Assembly (NCBI GenBank): GCA_903933385.1
Contig: CAIZJW010000283.1
Span: 1-32,258, forward strand
Length of the DNA stretch: 32,258 nucleotides
Reading direction: 5' to 3'
From: an uncultured Silvanigrella sp.
Lineage (GTDB): Bacteria; Bdellovibrionota_B; Oligoflexia; Silvanigrellales; Silvanigrellaceae
Below the pieces are notes generated by a model. That model did no database searches. It had not been told where the DNA came from and saw nothing but the letters and a program-made list of their open reading frames with translations. Within the stretch, counting starts at the first letter, position 1; every line of letters starts with the position of its first letter. Of the stretch, positions 15,571 to 23,543 are shown piece after piece. The translations under genes were made by a program, and so were the position numbers.

Positions 15571-17661
15571 TTACTCATTGAAAAACAATCCATTCCATTG
15601 CGAGTCGCTTCTCACAAAAACGGGGCATCCAGCCCAGCGCGGAATTTTATGAATCTCTTTCCCTGAGTAATTATTCCCGTCAGTAAGGCACTTCCACTGT
15701 CCTTCGGGTAAATAGACATTGCGACCATTTTCGGGTGTAAGGTACGGCGCAACGAGCACATCTTTCGAGCCTGCAAAAAATTGATCTTCTATGGTCCAGC
15801 AGAGAGGATCAAGAGCATAGTGAAGCCAAAGAGGGCGAATGAAACTTTGCTGAGTGCGAACGCTATCTTTACCGCATTCAACAAAATAGGCTTTGAATTT
15901 GTTACGCAATGCCACGTCTTTTTTCACCTGCAGAAGAGCTTGTGTGCCAAACTCCCATGGTTCGCGTGCTGAGGTTCCGTGCATGCGTGCATGACTTCCC
16001 CAGAGACCAACCTGGGTCCAGCGTGTGAATAATTCGGCATCAGGCGATGGCCCGTAGAAGCCGCCAATATCGTGAGACCAAAAAACAGCTCCACCAACAG
16101 CTTGCGACAAACCACCACGCAGTGAGGCTCTTAATGCATTCCATGAAGTTTGACTGTCGCCAGCCCACTTCACTGGAGTCTTAGACATTTTTGTATAGCC
16201 GGAACGAGCCCACAGTATTCCCTGCTCTTTACACTCCTCACGGACAACTTCCATGACGCACAGGTTGTACAAATCAGAATAAACATTGCGTAATTCTTTT
16301 CCCGTGGAACCGTCGCTAAAGATGGCGTCGTGCGGAATCTCTTCGCCGAAGTCCGTTTTGAAACAATTTACGCCTGCACGTAAATAGGGTCTGTGTTGAT
16401 CCTTCCACCAAGCTCGAGCATTTGAGTTTGTGAAATCGACAAGGCCTGCCAAGGGTGGTTGAGGAAATCCCTCCAAACCGGTTGGAACCCATTGGTATGG
16501 ATACACATCGCCTTTGCTGTTTTTAGCAAAGAATCCGTTTTTTACACCTTCATTATAGAGCGATTCGGTGGCTGAAGAAACGTAAGGGTTTTCCCAAAGA
16601 CAGACTTGAAATCCCTGCTCCCGAAGCCAAGGAATGAATGTCTGGTAAGGGCTCCAACGCGCAGTATCCCAAACAAAGTCAGTACGTGTTTGAGCTCGCA
16701 TCCATGCTCTTGCATCGAGGTTGATAACCGATGCTCCTAGGCCGTGTTTTTTGTTACCCTCGAGAACAGTTCGAACTTCGTTTTCATCTTTGTAGAAGCA
16801 TCTTGAGAGCCACAGACCATAGCTCCAATCGGGAACACTGCTGACACCACCCATCATTGCTCGCCATTGCTCTATGGCTGAGGCCGGCGCGGTTGGGTTG
16901 GCGAGATAAAGGCCAAGAACTGGGCCATCGCTGCAAAATGTGGTGATGTCATGGCGGCGTGAGCCAAAGTCAATGCGTCCGGGTTCGCACTGAAGCATCG
17001 CAAACGAATGTCCTTCGTTTGTGAGGAAGAAAGGTGTGCTCTGATAGCGGAGATGTCCGTTGACGCCAAGAGCGTCGGAGTTCATCACATCATAAACGCG
17101 GCCACGCAGGTTAGTTGCGCCGAATTGTTCGCCTCCACCAAAAATATATTGACTCTCTCCCATGTCCAAGGAACATCCGTATCCATCAGCATGTTTGAAA
17201 AATGCAAAGCTCATGGGGACGTCACCCACAAAGAGATCGAGCCCTGCGCTTTGCCAAGATCTCACTCCTGCAGAATTGAAAATTGAAATCAGAGGGTTTG
17301 ATTTGCCGATCTTTAACATTCCTGCAGGAGATCTAAGCAACCAGTTGTCACTTTCAAATGAGATTTTAATTTCATTCGACGCGGTGTTGCTTAAAAGATC
17401 GTGTTCTCTCGGTGCGTCACCCATCCAAAGAACCCAAGCAGAAGGGGTTGTATCTAGGGCTCCTATGCGGAGAGAGGAGTTTGAACCATCTTTGAATTTT
17501 AAATTGAACAGAGCAAAACCACTGCGGTCGATTGTGTTCAATGATTCACACTCGACCGCTGCTATTTGCCGGAACGCTCCCCGGGCACGTGCAGTGAGGG
17601 ATGGCCACTCAGGAGTGAGCGCAAAATTAATATCACTTGCAACTTCGTCATTGAGACGCAT
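15571..17661 (-). CDS. GH31 alpha-glycosidase (YicI-like)
   Basis: This 696-residue protein is a complete GH31 enzyme. The nucleophile is Asp437 in KTDFGEEIP and the acid/base is Asp502 in WAGDSQTSW, followed by RGGLSQAVGG and FWSHDIGGFYG. The TDFVWD segment aligns with CDFEWD of E. coli YicI, so it looks like the alpha-glucosidase/alpha-xylosidase branch. The Arg-x-x-Trp pair that grips sulfonate in E. coli sulfoquinovosidase YihQ is not seen at the equivalent place. There is no signal peptide, so it should act in the cytoplasm on a glycoside brought in by the adjacent transporter. Its ATG lies 1 nt after the upstream permease stop, with an SD inside that gene. It is the last gene of the operon and converges on the cyclase gene. 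Substrate is unknown. Confidence 0.93.
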   Translation of the reverse strand: MRLNDEVASDINFALTPEWPSLTARARGAFRQIAAVECESLNTIDRSGFALFNLKFKDGSNSSLRIGALDTTPSAWVLWMGDAPREHDLLSNTASNEIKISFESDNWLLRSPAGMLKIGKSNPLISIFNSAGVRSWQSAGLDLFVGDVPMSFAFFKHADGYGCSLDMGESQYIFGGGEQFGATNLRGRVYDVMNSDALGVNGHLRYQSTPFFLTNEGHSFAMLQCEPGRIDFGSRRHDITTFCSDGPVLGLYLANPTAPASAIEQWRAMMGGVSSVPDWSYGLWLSRCFYKDENEVRTVLEGNKKHGLGASVINLDARAWMRAQTRTDFVWDTARWSPYQTFIPWLREQGFQVCLWENPYVSSATESLYNEGVKNGFFAKNSKGDVYPYQWVPTGLEGFPQPPLAGLVDFTNSNARAWWKDQHRPYLRAGVNCFKTDFGEEIPHDAIFSDGSTGKELRNVYSDLYNLCVMEVVREECKEQGILWARSGYTKMSKTPVKWAGDSQTSWNALRASLRGGLSQAVGGAVFWSHDIGGFYGPSPDAELFTRWTQVGLWGSHARMHGTSAREPWEFGTQALLQVKKDVALRNKFKAYFVECGKDSVRTQQSFIRPLWLHYALDPLCWTIEDQFFAGSKDVLVAPYLTPENGRNVYLPEGQWKCLTDGNNYSGKEIHKIPRWAGCPVFVRSDSQWNGLFFNE

Positions 17662-17662
17662 A

Positions 17663-18496
17663 TCAAGCTCCCTTCACTCCACCTTGGGTGGGCGATGCAA
17701 TCATGTGTTGGTGCAATTTGAACGAAAGAGCAAAAACGGGAAGAAGCAGAATGCACGCTCCAGCGCACAGTGGTCCCCATTCGGTTCCGAAACCTGTGAC
17801 GTAGCCATTCAGCGTTAAAGGTGCTGTTTTTACCTGCGAACCGGCAAGAATAAGAGAGAAAAGAAAATCGTTCCAGCTCATCAAAAAGCAGAAAAGTGCA
17901 GCAACGACAATTCCTGGTTTTGTCACTGGCAAAACAACGTGAGAAAATGTTTGCACACGTGATGCACCATCGAGCGAAGCTGCCTCTTCGAGGACACGAG
18001 GAACAGCATCCATAAAGGGCATTAGAATCCAAGTGGCAAGAGGGAAATTCAACGCAGTGTGTGCTAGCACCAGGCCCGAAATCGTATCGTGGAGCATGAA
18101 CTCTTTGAGCACCAGGAAGAGAGGAAGTGCAAGTGCCACTGGTGGCAGCAAACGTGCAATTAAAAGTGTTGTTAAGAGATGTTTCTTTACGTTGCTTTGC
18201 CAACGTGTGAGTGCAAATGCCATCAGCGCGCCGCAGGCAACCGAAAGAATCATTGAGCCACAAGCAATCAGAATTGAGTTCAAGAGGTCTGGAGCCAAAC
18301 TTTGCTCAACGAAGAGTCGGTGAAAGTTAGACGCAGTCCAGCCGCCCCACGTGAACATCCCCGACTCCAAAAGACTCCGCGGTGTTTTGAATGCGGTTTG
18401 GATGATCATCACAACAGGCGCTATTTGAAGAGCGAGTAGAATTGCAATGATCGCCTTTGAAAAAAGAGGGATTTTATTCTGCGCGAGGGTTGTCAT
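17663..18496 (-). CDS. Sugar ABC transporter permease, MalG type
   Basis: This 277-residue integral membrane protein has about six hydrophobic segments and the cytoplasmic EAA loop of carbohydrate importers (EEAASLDGASRVQTFSHVVL, followed by PVTKPG), which docks the ATPase. This form of the loop and the short N-terminus fit the MalG/LacG half of a CUT1 permease. The ATG follows the stop of the MalF-type gene by 1 nt, and its SD (GGGAGG) lies in the end of that gene. It forms the inner-membrane channel with that partner. No ATPase gene adjoins; a MalK-type protein encoded at 6302-7426 is the likely motor. Confidence 0.93.
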   Translation of the reverse strand: MTTLAQNKIPLFSKAIIAILLALQIAPVVMIIQTAFKTPRSLLESGMFTWGGWTASNFHRLFVEQSLAPDLLNSILIACGSMILSVACGALMAFALTRWQSNVKKHLLTTLLIARLLPPVALALPLFLVLKEFMLHDTISGLVLAHTALNFPLATWILMPFMDAVPRVLEEAASLDGASRVQTFSHVVLPVTKPGIVVAALFCFLMSWNDFLFSLILAGSQVKTAPLTLNGYVTGFGTEWGPLCAGACILLLPVFALSFKLHQHMIASPTQGGVKGA

Positions 18497-18497
18497 T

Positions 18498-19382
18498 TTA
18501 ATTTCCTCCCGCCAGAGATGCTCGATTTTGAAGACGAGTTATCCCCCAAGCCAAACTCATTCCCAAGATCAACAACAGAATTGAGGCTGCCGATGCCGGA
18601 CCAATCTGGAAAAAATGAAAAGCTTGTTTAACGACGAAAAGAGAAAGAAGTGATGTGGAGTCACCTGGGCCTCCTCCAGTCATCACATAAACTTCGGTAA
18701 AAACCTTGAGCGACTCCATCACCTTTAGCCCCATGGCAACCGCCAGGGTAGGTCGCAGAGCGGGGAAGATAATGTAACGAATGAGCTCGCGAGTGTTCGC
18801 TCCATCCATTTTAGCAGCTTCGTGAGCAGACTTGGGGAGTGCTTTCAGGCCTGCGTAAATGATGAGAAAGAGAAATGGCCACATGCGCCAAATGTCTTGC
18901 AAAACAATCGCCCAAAAAGCCCAGAATGAATCAGCAAGAGGTGACATGGGTTCATAGCCAAAAGCGTTAAAGAGCGAACTCAGTGGACCATCGTTTGGGT
19001 CATAGATGTATCGAAAGGTCAGTCCGGAAACAACCGGCAGAACGAACATTGGCAAAATCAGTAAAACCTCAACGATGCGCGGAAGCTTTCTTTGAAAATA
19101 AAGAAAAAGTGCCACAGTCGAGGCAATAAAGAGCTCGAGAGCAGTTGTTGTGAGCGTGAACACTGCTGCAAGCGACAACGAGCTCCAAAAAGAAGATTGC
19201 GTCACAAGCGTTTTGAAATGAGTCAGGCCTGCGAATTGCGTCGCACCTTCTTCGGTGCCTGACGACAAAGAAAGTGCCGCAACGGAGCTCTGAAGAACTG
19301 GCCACGCGATGAGAAGGGTGAGCAGCGCACACCCAGGAAGAACAAATATGATCAGCGAACGCTGCGAGCGGGCAAAAAACAT
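18498..19382 (-). CDS. Sugar ABC transporter permease, MalF type
   Basis: This 294-residue inner-membrane protein has about six hydrophobic segments and an EAA loop (HEAAKMDGANTRELIRYIIF, then PALRPTL). The arrangement is typical of the first permease (MalF/LacF/UgpA type) of CUT1 sugar importers, without the large periplasmic insertion of E. coli MalF. Its ATG directly follows the stop of the binding-protein gene (TAAATG), so translation is coupled. It should pair with the MalG-type product encoded next. Confidence 0.93.
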   Translation of the reverse strand: MFFARSQRSLIIFVLPGCALLTLLIAWPVLQSSVAALSLSSGTEEGATQFAGLTHFKTLVTQSSFWSSLSLAAVFTLTTTALELFIASTVALFLYFQRKLPRIVEVLLILPMFVLPVVSGLTFRYIYDPNDGPLSSLFNAFGYEPMSPLADSFWAFWAIVLQDIWRMWPFLFLIIYAGLKALPKSAHEAAKMDGANTRELIRYIIFPALRPTLAVAMGLKVMESLKVFTEVYVMTGGGPGDSTSLLSLFVVKQAFHFFQIGPASAASILLLILGMSLAWGITRLQNRASLAGGN

Positions 19383-20660
19383 TTAGTGTGCTTCCTTGCG
19401 CTGTGAGCCACCCATTGCAAGTTCATTCATTCTCCCAAGTGCTGCATAAAGTTCTGAAGCTGTCTCGGAGAGAGTTTTTTGTCCTGCGATCCAACGCGTG
19501 AAAGCCTTGCTGAGTTCATCGGATGTACTGCGATATTGTTTATGGCGAGGGCGCAGAAACGCTCTTTCAAAATTTAGATGAGTGGAACTCAACCAAGGGA
19601 ATTGAGCAGTAAGCTTTGATTGTTGAAGAAGATCTGAGCGAGCTGTGCTTAGCCCTTTGGGAATCAGAGCCTCGTTCACTTCGCGAGATGTCCACCACCG
19701 CACAAAATTTGCGGCAGCCTCAACTTCCAGTGAATTTTTTCGAACTCCGGCGATCCAGGTTCCGGCTATTCCAGTTGAATCTGTTCCTGGAGACAGCGCA
19801 TATCCAGTTTTTCCAACAACCAGAGATTTGTGTTCGTCTTCAAGGTCAAAAAAGAAACTATTCCACGTCATCATTTGAGCAACCCTGCCTTTTGCGTATG
19901 CCGACATGCGTTCGGTATGATGCCAAGCGCGGGCTGATTTAGGTGCAGTTTTCAGAAGCGATTCATAAAATTCGAGTGCTTCAGAAATTGTTGCGATATC
20001 GATGTTGGTTGAGCCGGGCTTGTAGCCGAAGCCAGCCAAAAGCCAAAGCAGTTCTACGGTTGTGCCCTCTGACATCTTGGTAAACGGTGCGAAGCCATAA
20101 AGATTCGGGGGGCGATGAAAAAATTGGGCTATCTCGCGTAATTCCAAAAAACTTCTGGCGGGCAGAAGCGCCCGGTTGAAACGCTTCTGAAAATTCGTCT
20201 TTTCTATGGGGTCGTTTAGGAGATCTTTTCTAAAAATATATTGATAGACGTTCCCGTTGACAGGCAAGCCCACCAAAGAGCCCTGGACTTTGGCTGCTTC
20301 AAGCGCTTTGCTCTCGAAGCCACCTGTGTTTTTGTCCGTAGTTGTGAGGGGCCACTCTTCTACGCCCAGCAATGATGTGTGAAATTGAGGAATGAACGGC
20401 TCGTCGACTGTGTAGACATCGTAAGTTCCACCGGCCGCGAGATCGGTCATCATTTTGGTCGCAACTGTGGAGGCCGGAATGTCATCGAACTGGACGCGGA
20501 TTGAGTGTTGCTTCTCAAATTCTGGCAAGGCAATCCGCAACGCTGCAGATTGCCGGTCGCGGAACGACAAAACACGCAGCACCCGTTCGGGTTTTTTGGT
20601 GCAGCCAAAAACCAAAAGGGTTGCAATTGGCACAACAAATATTTTCCAACTACGCCACAT
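19383..20660 (-). CDS. Extracellular sugar-binding lipoprotein (SBP family 1)
   Basis: This 425-residue protein starts with a signal peptide and lipobox LVFGC (Cys20), so it is anchored in a membrane facing the periplasm. The rest has the two-lobed pattern of family 1 solute-binding proteins of CUT1 importers: LRVLSFRDRQSAALRIALPEF near the N-terminus, MMTDLAAGGTYDVYTVDE, GLPVNGNVYQYIFRKDLL, GIAGTWIAGV, and a late FVRWWTS element. The ligand cannot be read from the sequence; context suggests a glucoside or sulfosugar glycoside. Its ATG overlaps the end of the aldo-keto reductase gene by 11 bp, and its stop abuts the MalF-type start. Confidence 0.92.
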   Translation of the reverse strand: MWRSWKIFVVPIATLLVFGCTKKPERVLRVLSFRDRQSAALRIALPEFEKQHSIRVQFDDIPASTVATKMMTDLAAGGTYDVYTVDEPFIPQFHTSLLGVEEWPLTTTDKNTGGFESKALEAAKVQGSLVGLPVNGNVYQYIFRKDLLNDPIEKTNFQKRFNRALLPARSFLELREIAQFFHRPPNLYGFAPFTKMSEGTTVELLWLLAGFGYKPGSTNIDIATISEALEFYESLLKTAPKSARAWHHTERMSAYAKGRVAQMMTWNSFFFDLEDEHKSLVVGKTGYALSPGTDSTGIAGTWIAGVRKNSLEVEAAANFVRWWTSREVNEALIPKGLSTARSDLLQQSKLTAQFPWLSSTHLNFERAFLRPRHKQYRSTSDELSKAFTRWIAGQKTLSETASELYAALGRMNELAMGGSQRKEAH

Positions 20661-21540
20661 CGTGACCCACCGCAGCTTTTAGCAGACGGAACCAGTCTTC
20701 GTGTTCGAGCTGGATTTTGAGGGCATCAACGGCAGCTTTTAAGCGTGCTTCTTTGCCTGTGCCTAGAACCGGCAAAACCTTTGACGGATGTCGCAACAAC
20801 CAAGCATATGCGATAGATTCTGGATGTTCGACGTTATATTTTCGGCTCAGTTGATCAAGACAATTTCGCAGTTTGCGGGTGTGTTCATCGTCATTTGTAA
20901 ACAAACGTCCACCAGCAAGCGGCGACCACGCCATAGGTGACATGCCGAGCTCAATGCATTGATCAAGTTGCCCGTTGAGCATTGGTTCCGTGTGCAGAAG
21001 CGAAAACTCTATTTGATTTGCGCTGAGTGGAGTTTTCAATTGCGCCTGAAGCATGCGAACTTGATTTGTTGTGAAGTTTGAAACGCCAAATTTTTTCACT
21101 TTGCCCTGAACTTGCAGGTCGTTGAAAGTTTCCGCAACTTCATTTGGATCCATCAGAGGATCTGGGCGGTGGATGAGTAAAAGATCTATTACTTCTGTTT
21201 TTAAATTTTTAAGCGAGCGCTCCACTGATTTGACGATATGTGTTCGGCTTGTGTCATATGTTTTGATTGCGTGTTCGGGCCGATTGCTCGATACGAGTTT
21301 GATGCCGCATTTTGTGATCAGTTGCATTTTATTTCGTGGGATTTTGTGCTTTGCAACCGCCTCGCCGAACAGTTCTTCGCAGGTGTAATTTCCATAAATA
21401 TCAGCGTGGTCAAAAGTTGTAATTCCGTGCTCAAGTGCCATTGATATCTTTTTAGCAACAGCATCTGGGTTTGCTTCAGCCGCAACGTCGGCAAGTCGCC
21501 ATGCACCAAAAATGAAGGGCGAGAGAATAGGTGTTGTCAT
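20650..21540 (-). CDS. Aldo-keto reductase, YdhF type
   Basis: I start at the ATG at 21540, giving 296 residues that begin [16 protein letters not shown]; the longer frame would overlap the monooxygenase gene by 120 bp. The AKR tetrad is present: Asp and Tyr in DHADIYGNY, Lys in ITKCG, and His in [17 protein letters not shown]. The sequence closely follows E. coli YdhF, including VSNFT and the end AAVGHDVA. It should reduce a carbonyl with NADPH. The ATG overlaps the monooxygenase stop (ATGA). In the known sulfo-SMO pathway an AKR (SmoB) reduces 6-oxo-glucose to glucose after the monooxygenase has released sulfite; its place here fits that role, but this is inference from context. Confidence 0.93.
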   Translation of the reverse strand: MTTPILSPFIFGAWRLADVAAEANPDAVAKKISMALEHGITTFDHADIYGNYTCEELFGEAVAKHKIPRNKMQLITKCGIKLVSSNRPEHAIKTYDTSRTHIVKSVERSLKNLKTEVIDLLLIHRPDPLMDPNEVAETFNDLQVQGKVKKFGVSNFTTNQVRMLQAQLKTPLSANQIEFSLLHTEPMLNGQLDQCIELGMSPMAWSPLAGGRLFTNDDEHTRKLRNCLDQLSRKYNVEHPESIAYAWLLRHPSKVLPVLGTGKEARLKAAVDALKIQLEHEDWFRLLKAAVGHDVA

Positions 21541-22718
21541 AGGCGAGCTCCTGCAGCCAAGGGGGTGTCGGGGGGAGTTGTGGGAATGCGTCCCTGAATC
21601 TCGGCAAGCTTGCCGAGACGGAACTTGGGAAGCACATATTTTCCAACCAAGCCGCATTCATCAAAATGGGGGTAGCCTGATAACACAAATGAGCGGATTC
21701 CCATTTCAACATAGCGGTTGAGTTTCGCGACGATTTGGTCGGGATCTCCCACCAAGGCACATCCGCACCCTGATCGAGCCCGACCAACGCCTGTCCACAA
21801 AATGTCTTCTGCAAATCCCTCATCGTCAGCCAGCGTTCGCATTTCTGCCTGTTTGGCAACGCCGAAGGATTTTGAATCGAGTGCACGCGATCGAATTTCA
21901 TCGCCCTTTTTGTCATCAAGTTTCGACAATAGACGCTGGGCAGCGGCGCGCGCTTCGGTTTCAGTTTCCCGAACAATCACGTGAACACGCAATCCAAAGT
22001 CCACTTGCCTGCCAAAGGCTTCAGCACGTCGTGTCATTTCTTGCATATGTGAGCGCAGCCTATCTTCGGTTTCTGGCCACATCAAAAAGACATCGCACTC
22101 GCGCGCGCAAAGATCGAGAGCATCTGGAGAAAGCCCGCCGAAATAGAGAAGCGGCCCGCCATTTTGTTGATAAGGTTTGCAAGGACTTGTGGGCAAGTTT
22201 AGCTTGTAGAATTCGCCTTGGAAATTGATTTGATCTTGAGTCCAGCACTGTCGGAGAATCTCACAGACCTCACGCGATTTTGCATAACGTGTTTTGGAAT
22301 CGAGAGTTTCACCCGGTAGATCTGAAGAAATGATATTTACCGTCAGGCGACCTTCGAGCATGTGATCAAGAGTTGCTAGGGTGCGCGCTAGCATTGCGGG
22401 GTGAACTTCACCGCAGCGGACGGCTGCGAGTAAACTCATCTTCTTCAGGTGAGGAGCGATGCCGGCTGCGAATGTAAGCGTGTCTTGGCCAACTTGGAAG
22501 CTGCTCGGGCAGAGCATGTTGTTGAAACCCTGCCGCTCTGCCTCAAGAGCAATCTTGGATGTGTGGGCCCAAGAGCTTTTGAGCTTGGCATCGGGCACAC
22601 CGAGAAACTGGAAGTCGTCAGAGCAGAGCGGGGCAAACCAACTCATTTCTACTATTTCAGGAGAGCGGGTCCGAGGAACTATGCCAGCGTTCAACAAAAC
22701 ATCCGTAGGAGTATTCAC
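21537..22718 (-). CDS. SsuD-family FMNH2-dependent sulfonate monooxygenase (SmoC-like candidate)
   Basis: This 393-residue LLM-class flavin monooxygenase begins at a GTG (22718) with AAGGAG 8 nt upstream; the next start (ATG at 22646) would give the usual SsuD N-terminus but has no such SD. Comparison from memory with E. coli SsuD shows the key residues kept: Arg244 and His246 ([10 protein letters not shown], like Arg226/His228), Arg315 ([10 protein letters not shown], like Arg297), Tyr349 (LSGYPH, like Tyr331) and Trp214 (like Trp196). SsuD Cys54 is replaced (by Gly77 in my alignment). The expected reaction is oxygenolytic C-S cleavage giving sulfite and an aldehyde, using reduced FMN from a separate reductase. 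Sitting inside a sugar-import operon, a sulfosugar is a more likely substrate than an alkanesulfonate. The exact substrate is inferred. Confidence 0.88.
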   Translation of the reverse strand: MNTPTDVLLNAGIVPRTRSPEIVEMSWFAPLCSDDFQFLGVPDAKLKSSWAHTSKIALEAERQGFNNMLCPSSFQVGQDTLTFAAGIAPHLKKMSLLAAVRCGEVHPAMLARTLATLDHMLEGRLTVNIISSDLPGETLDSKTRYAKSREVCEILRQCWTQDQINFQGEFYKLNLPTSPCKPYQQNGGPLLYFGGLSPDALDLCARECDVFLMWPETEDRLRSHMQEMTRRAEAFGRQVDFGLRVHVIVRETETEARAAAQRLLSKLDDKKGDEIRSRALDSKSFGVAKQAEMRTLADDEGFAEDILWTGVGRARSGCGCALVGDPDQIVAKLNRYVEMGIRSFVLSGYPHFDECGLVGKYVLPKFRLGKLAEIQGRIPTTPPDTPLAAGARL

Positions 22719-22742
22719 TCTCGGCGCTCCTTGCAGAGAATT

Positions 22743-23486
22743 TCAAGGTTGAAAATCCCTCCAGTCGGCGGTGAGTTCTCCAGTTTTGGCGTTCAGAGAA
22801 AAGGAGTCGGTGGCCATGATGGTTCCGGTTATTCCTTTAGCCTTAAATGCCAAATTGAACTCGAGTCCCGCGATGGGGTCTTCGAGAGTACCGCAATTTC
22901 GAGGTGCGAGCGAGAGGGAGTCAACCTCCAGATGCCACATGGGGTCGAGGACAATTTTCAAGGGCGTGAAGAGCACGTAAGGAACATATTGCCCCTTGCT
23001 GTTGTAGTCGGCTGCGTAGGAATAACTCACTTTGTACTCGACCTCAACGAGCTTAAAACCCAGCAGGCTTTTAAAGAGTTTTCTGAATGTTTTTCCCGAT
23101 ATTTTGCTGTTCTGAAGCGAAATGGCGGCAACACCATCAGGCCTGGCTTCAGCGATCACGTTCCCCTTCATCAGGGGAGTTTCCGGCGCGATCACTTTTT
23201 TCATGATGTCTGCAAAGGCATTTACAATTTTACTGATGGTATCAACCTTGTCAGAGATACCATCTTCGAAAATTCCAGTTCCCCTGGAAGGAGAGTTTTT
23301 GATCCAATTGAGCGTCTCTGCGTGTTGTTGAGGCTCATCTTCAAACGGTAATTCCAAAGTTTCAACCGTATACTGAATTTGGTCAGCCTCATTTTCTTCA
23401 AGTGCACTCGCCATTGCAATCGATTCATTGATTGCAAGAACGGCGCATAATGCGCAAATAAGGAACGACAAAAGAGGTCTTCTCAT
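22743..23486 (-). CDS. Secreted hypothetical protein heading the sugar/monooxygenase operon
   Basis: I do not recognise this family. I start at the ATG at 23486 (AGGTGA upstream), giving 247 residues; the TTG at 23513 would add nine residues before the signal peptide. The N-terminus (MRRPLLSFLICALCAVLAIN) is a Sec signal peptide with likely cleavage near ESIAMA; no lipobox. An acidic segment follows (about 30-60), then a mostly beta-like domain with alternating hydrophobic residues (LVEVEYKVSYSYAADYN, HLEVDSLSLAPRN, GLEFNLAFKAKGI). The gene ends 24 bp before the monooxygenase start, with only the SD between, so it is probably in the same operon. A role in the envelope linked to substrate capture is possible but unproven. 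Confidence 0.75.
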   Translation of the reverse strand: MRRPLLSFLICALCAVLAINESIAMASALEENEADQIQYTVETLELPFEDEPQQHAETLNWIKNSPSRGTGIFEDGISDKVDTISKIVNAFADIMKKVIAPETPLMKGNVIAEARPDGVAAISLQNSKISGKTFRKLFKSLLGFKLVEVEYKVSYSYAADYNSKGQYVPYVLFTPLKIVLDPMWHLEVDSLSLAPRNCGTLEDPIAGLEFNLAFKAKGITGTIMATDSFSLNAKTGELTADWRDFQP

Positions 23487-23517
23487 GTGATCACCTGCTT
23501 GAATTTTGTCCAAACCT

Positions 23518-23538
23518 ACGAATCAGTGAGAGATTCGT
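23518..23538 (-). terminator. Small hairpin between CoA-transferase gene and the downstream operon
   Basis: Seven-bp arms ACGAATC and GATTCGT flank a 7-nt loop, starting 5 nt after the CoA-transferase stop on the minus strand. No U-run follows, so termination would be weak or factor-dependent; it may be a processing or partial-attenuation site. Confidence 0.3.
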
Positions 23539-23543
23539 CAACC

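Noticed and set aside
15559-15572. 14-bp perfect palindrome between the cyclase and GH31 genes
   Set aside because: It has no loop and no T-run on either strand, so it is not a convincing bidirectional terminator, and it may be chance in AT-rich sequence.
22449-23351. Plus-strand open frame of 300 codons
   Set aside because: It runs antisense across both the monooxygenase and the secreted hypothetical gene, has no clear SD, and its translation resembles no protein.
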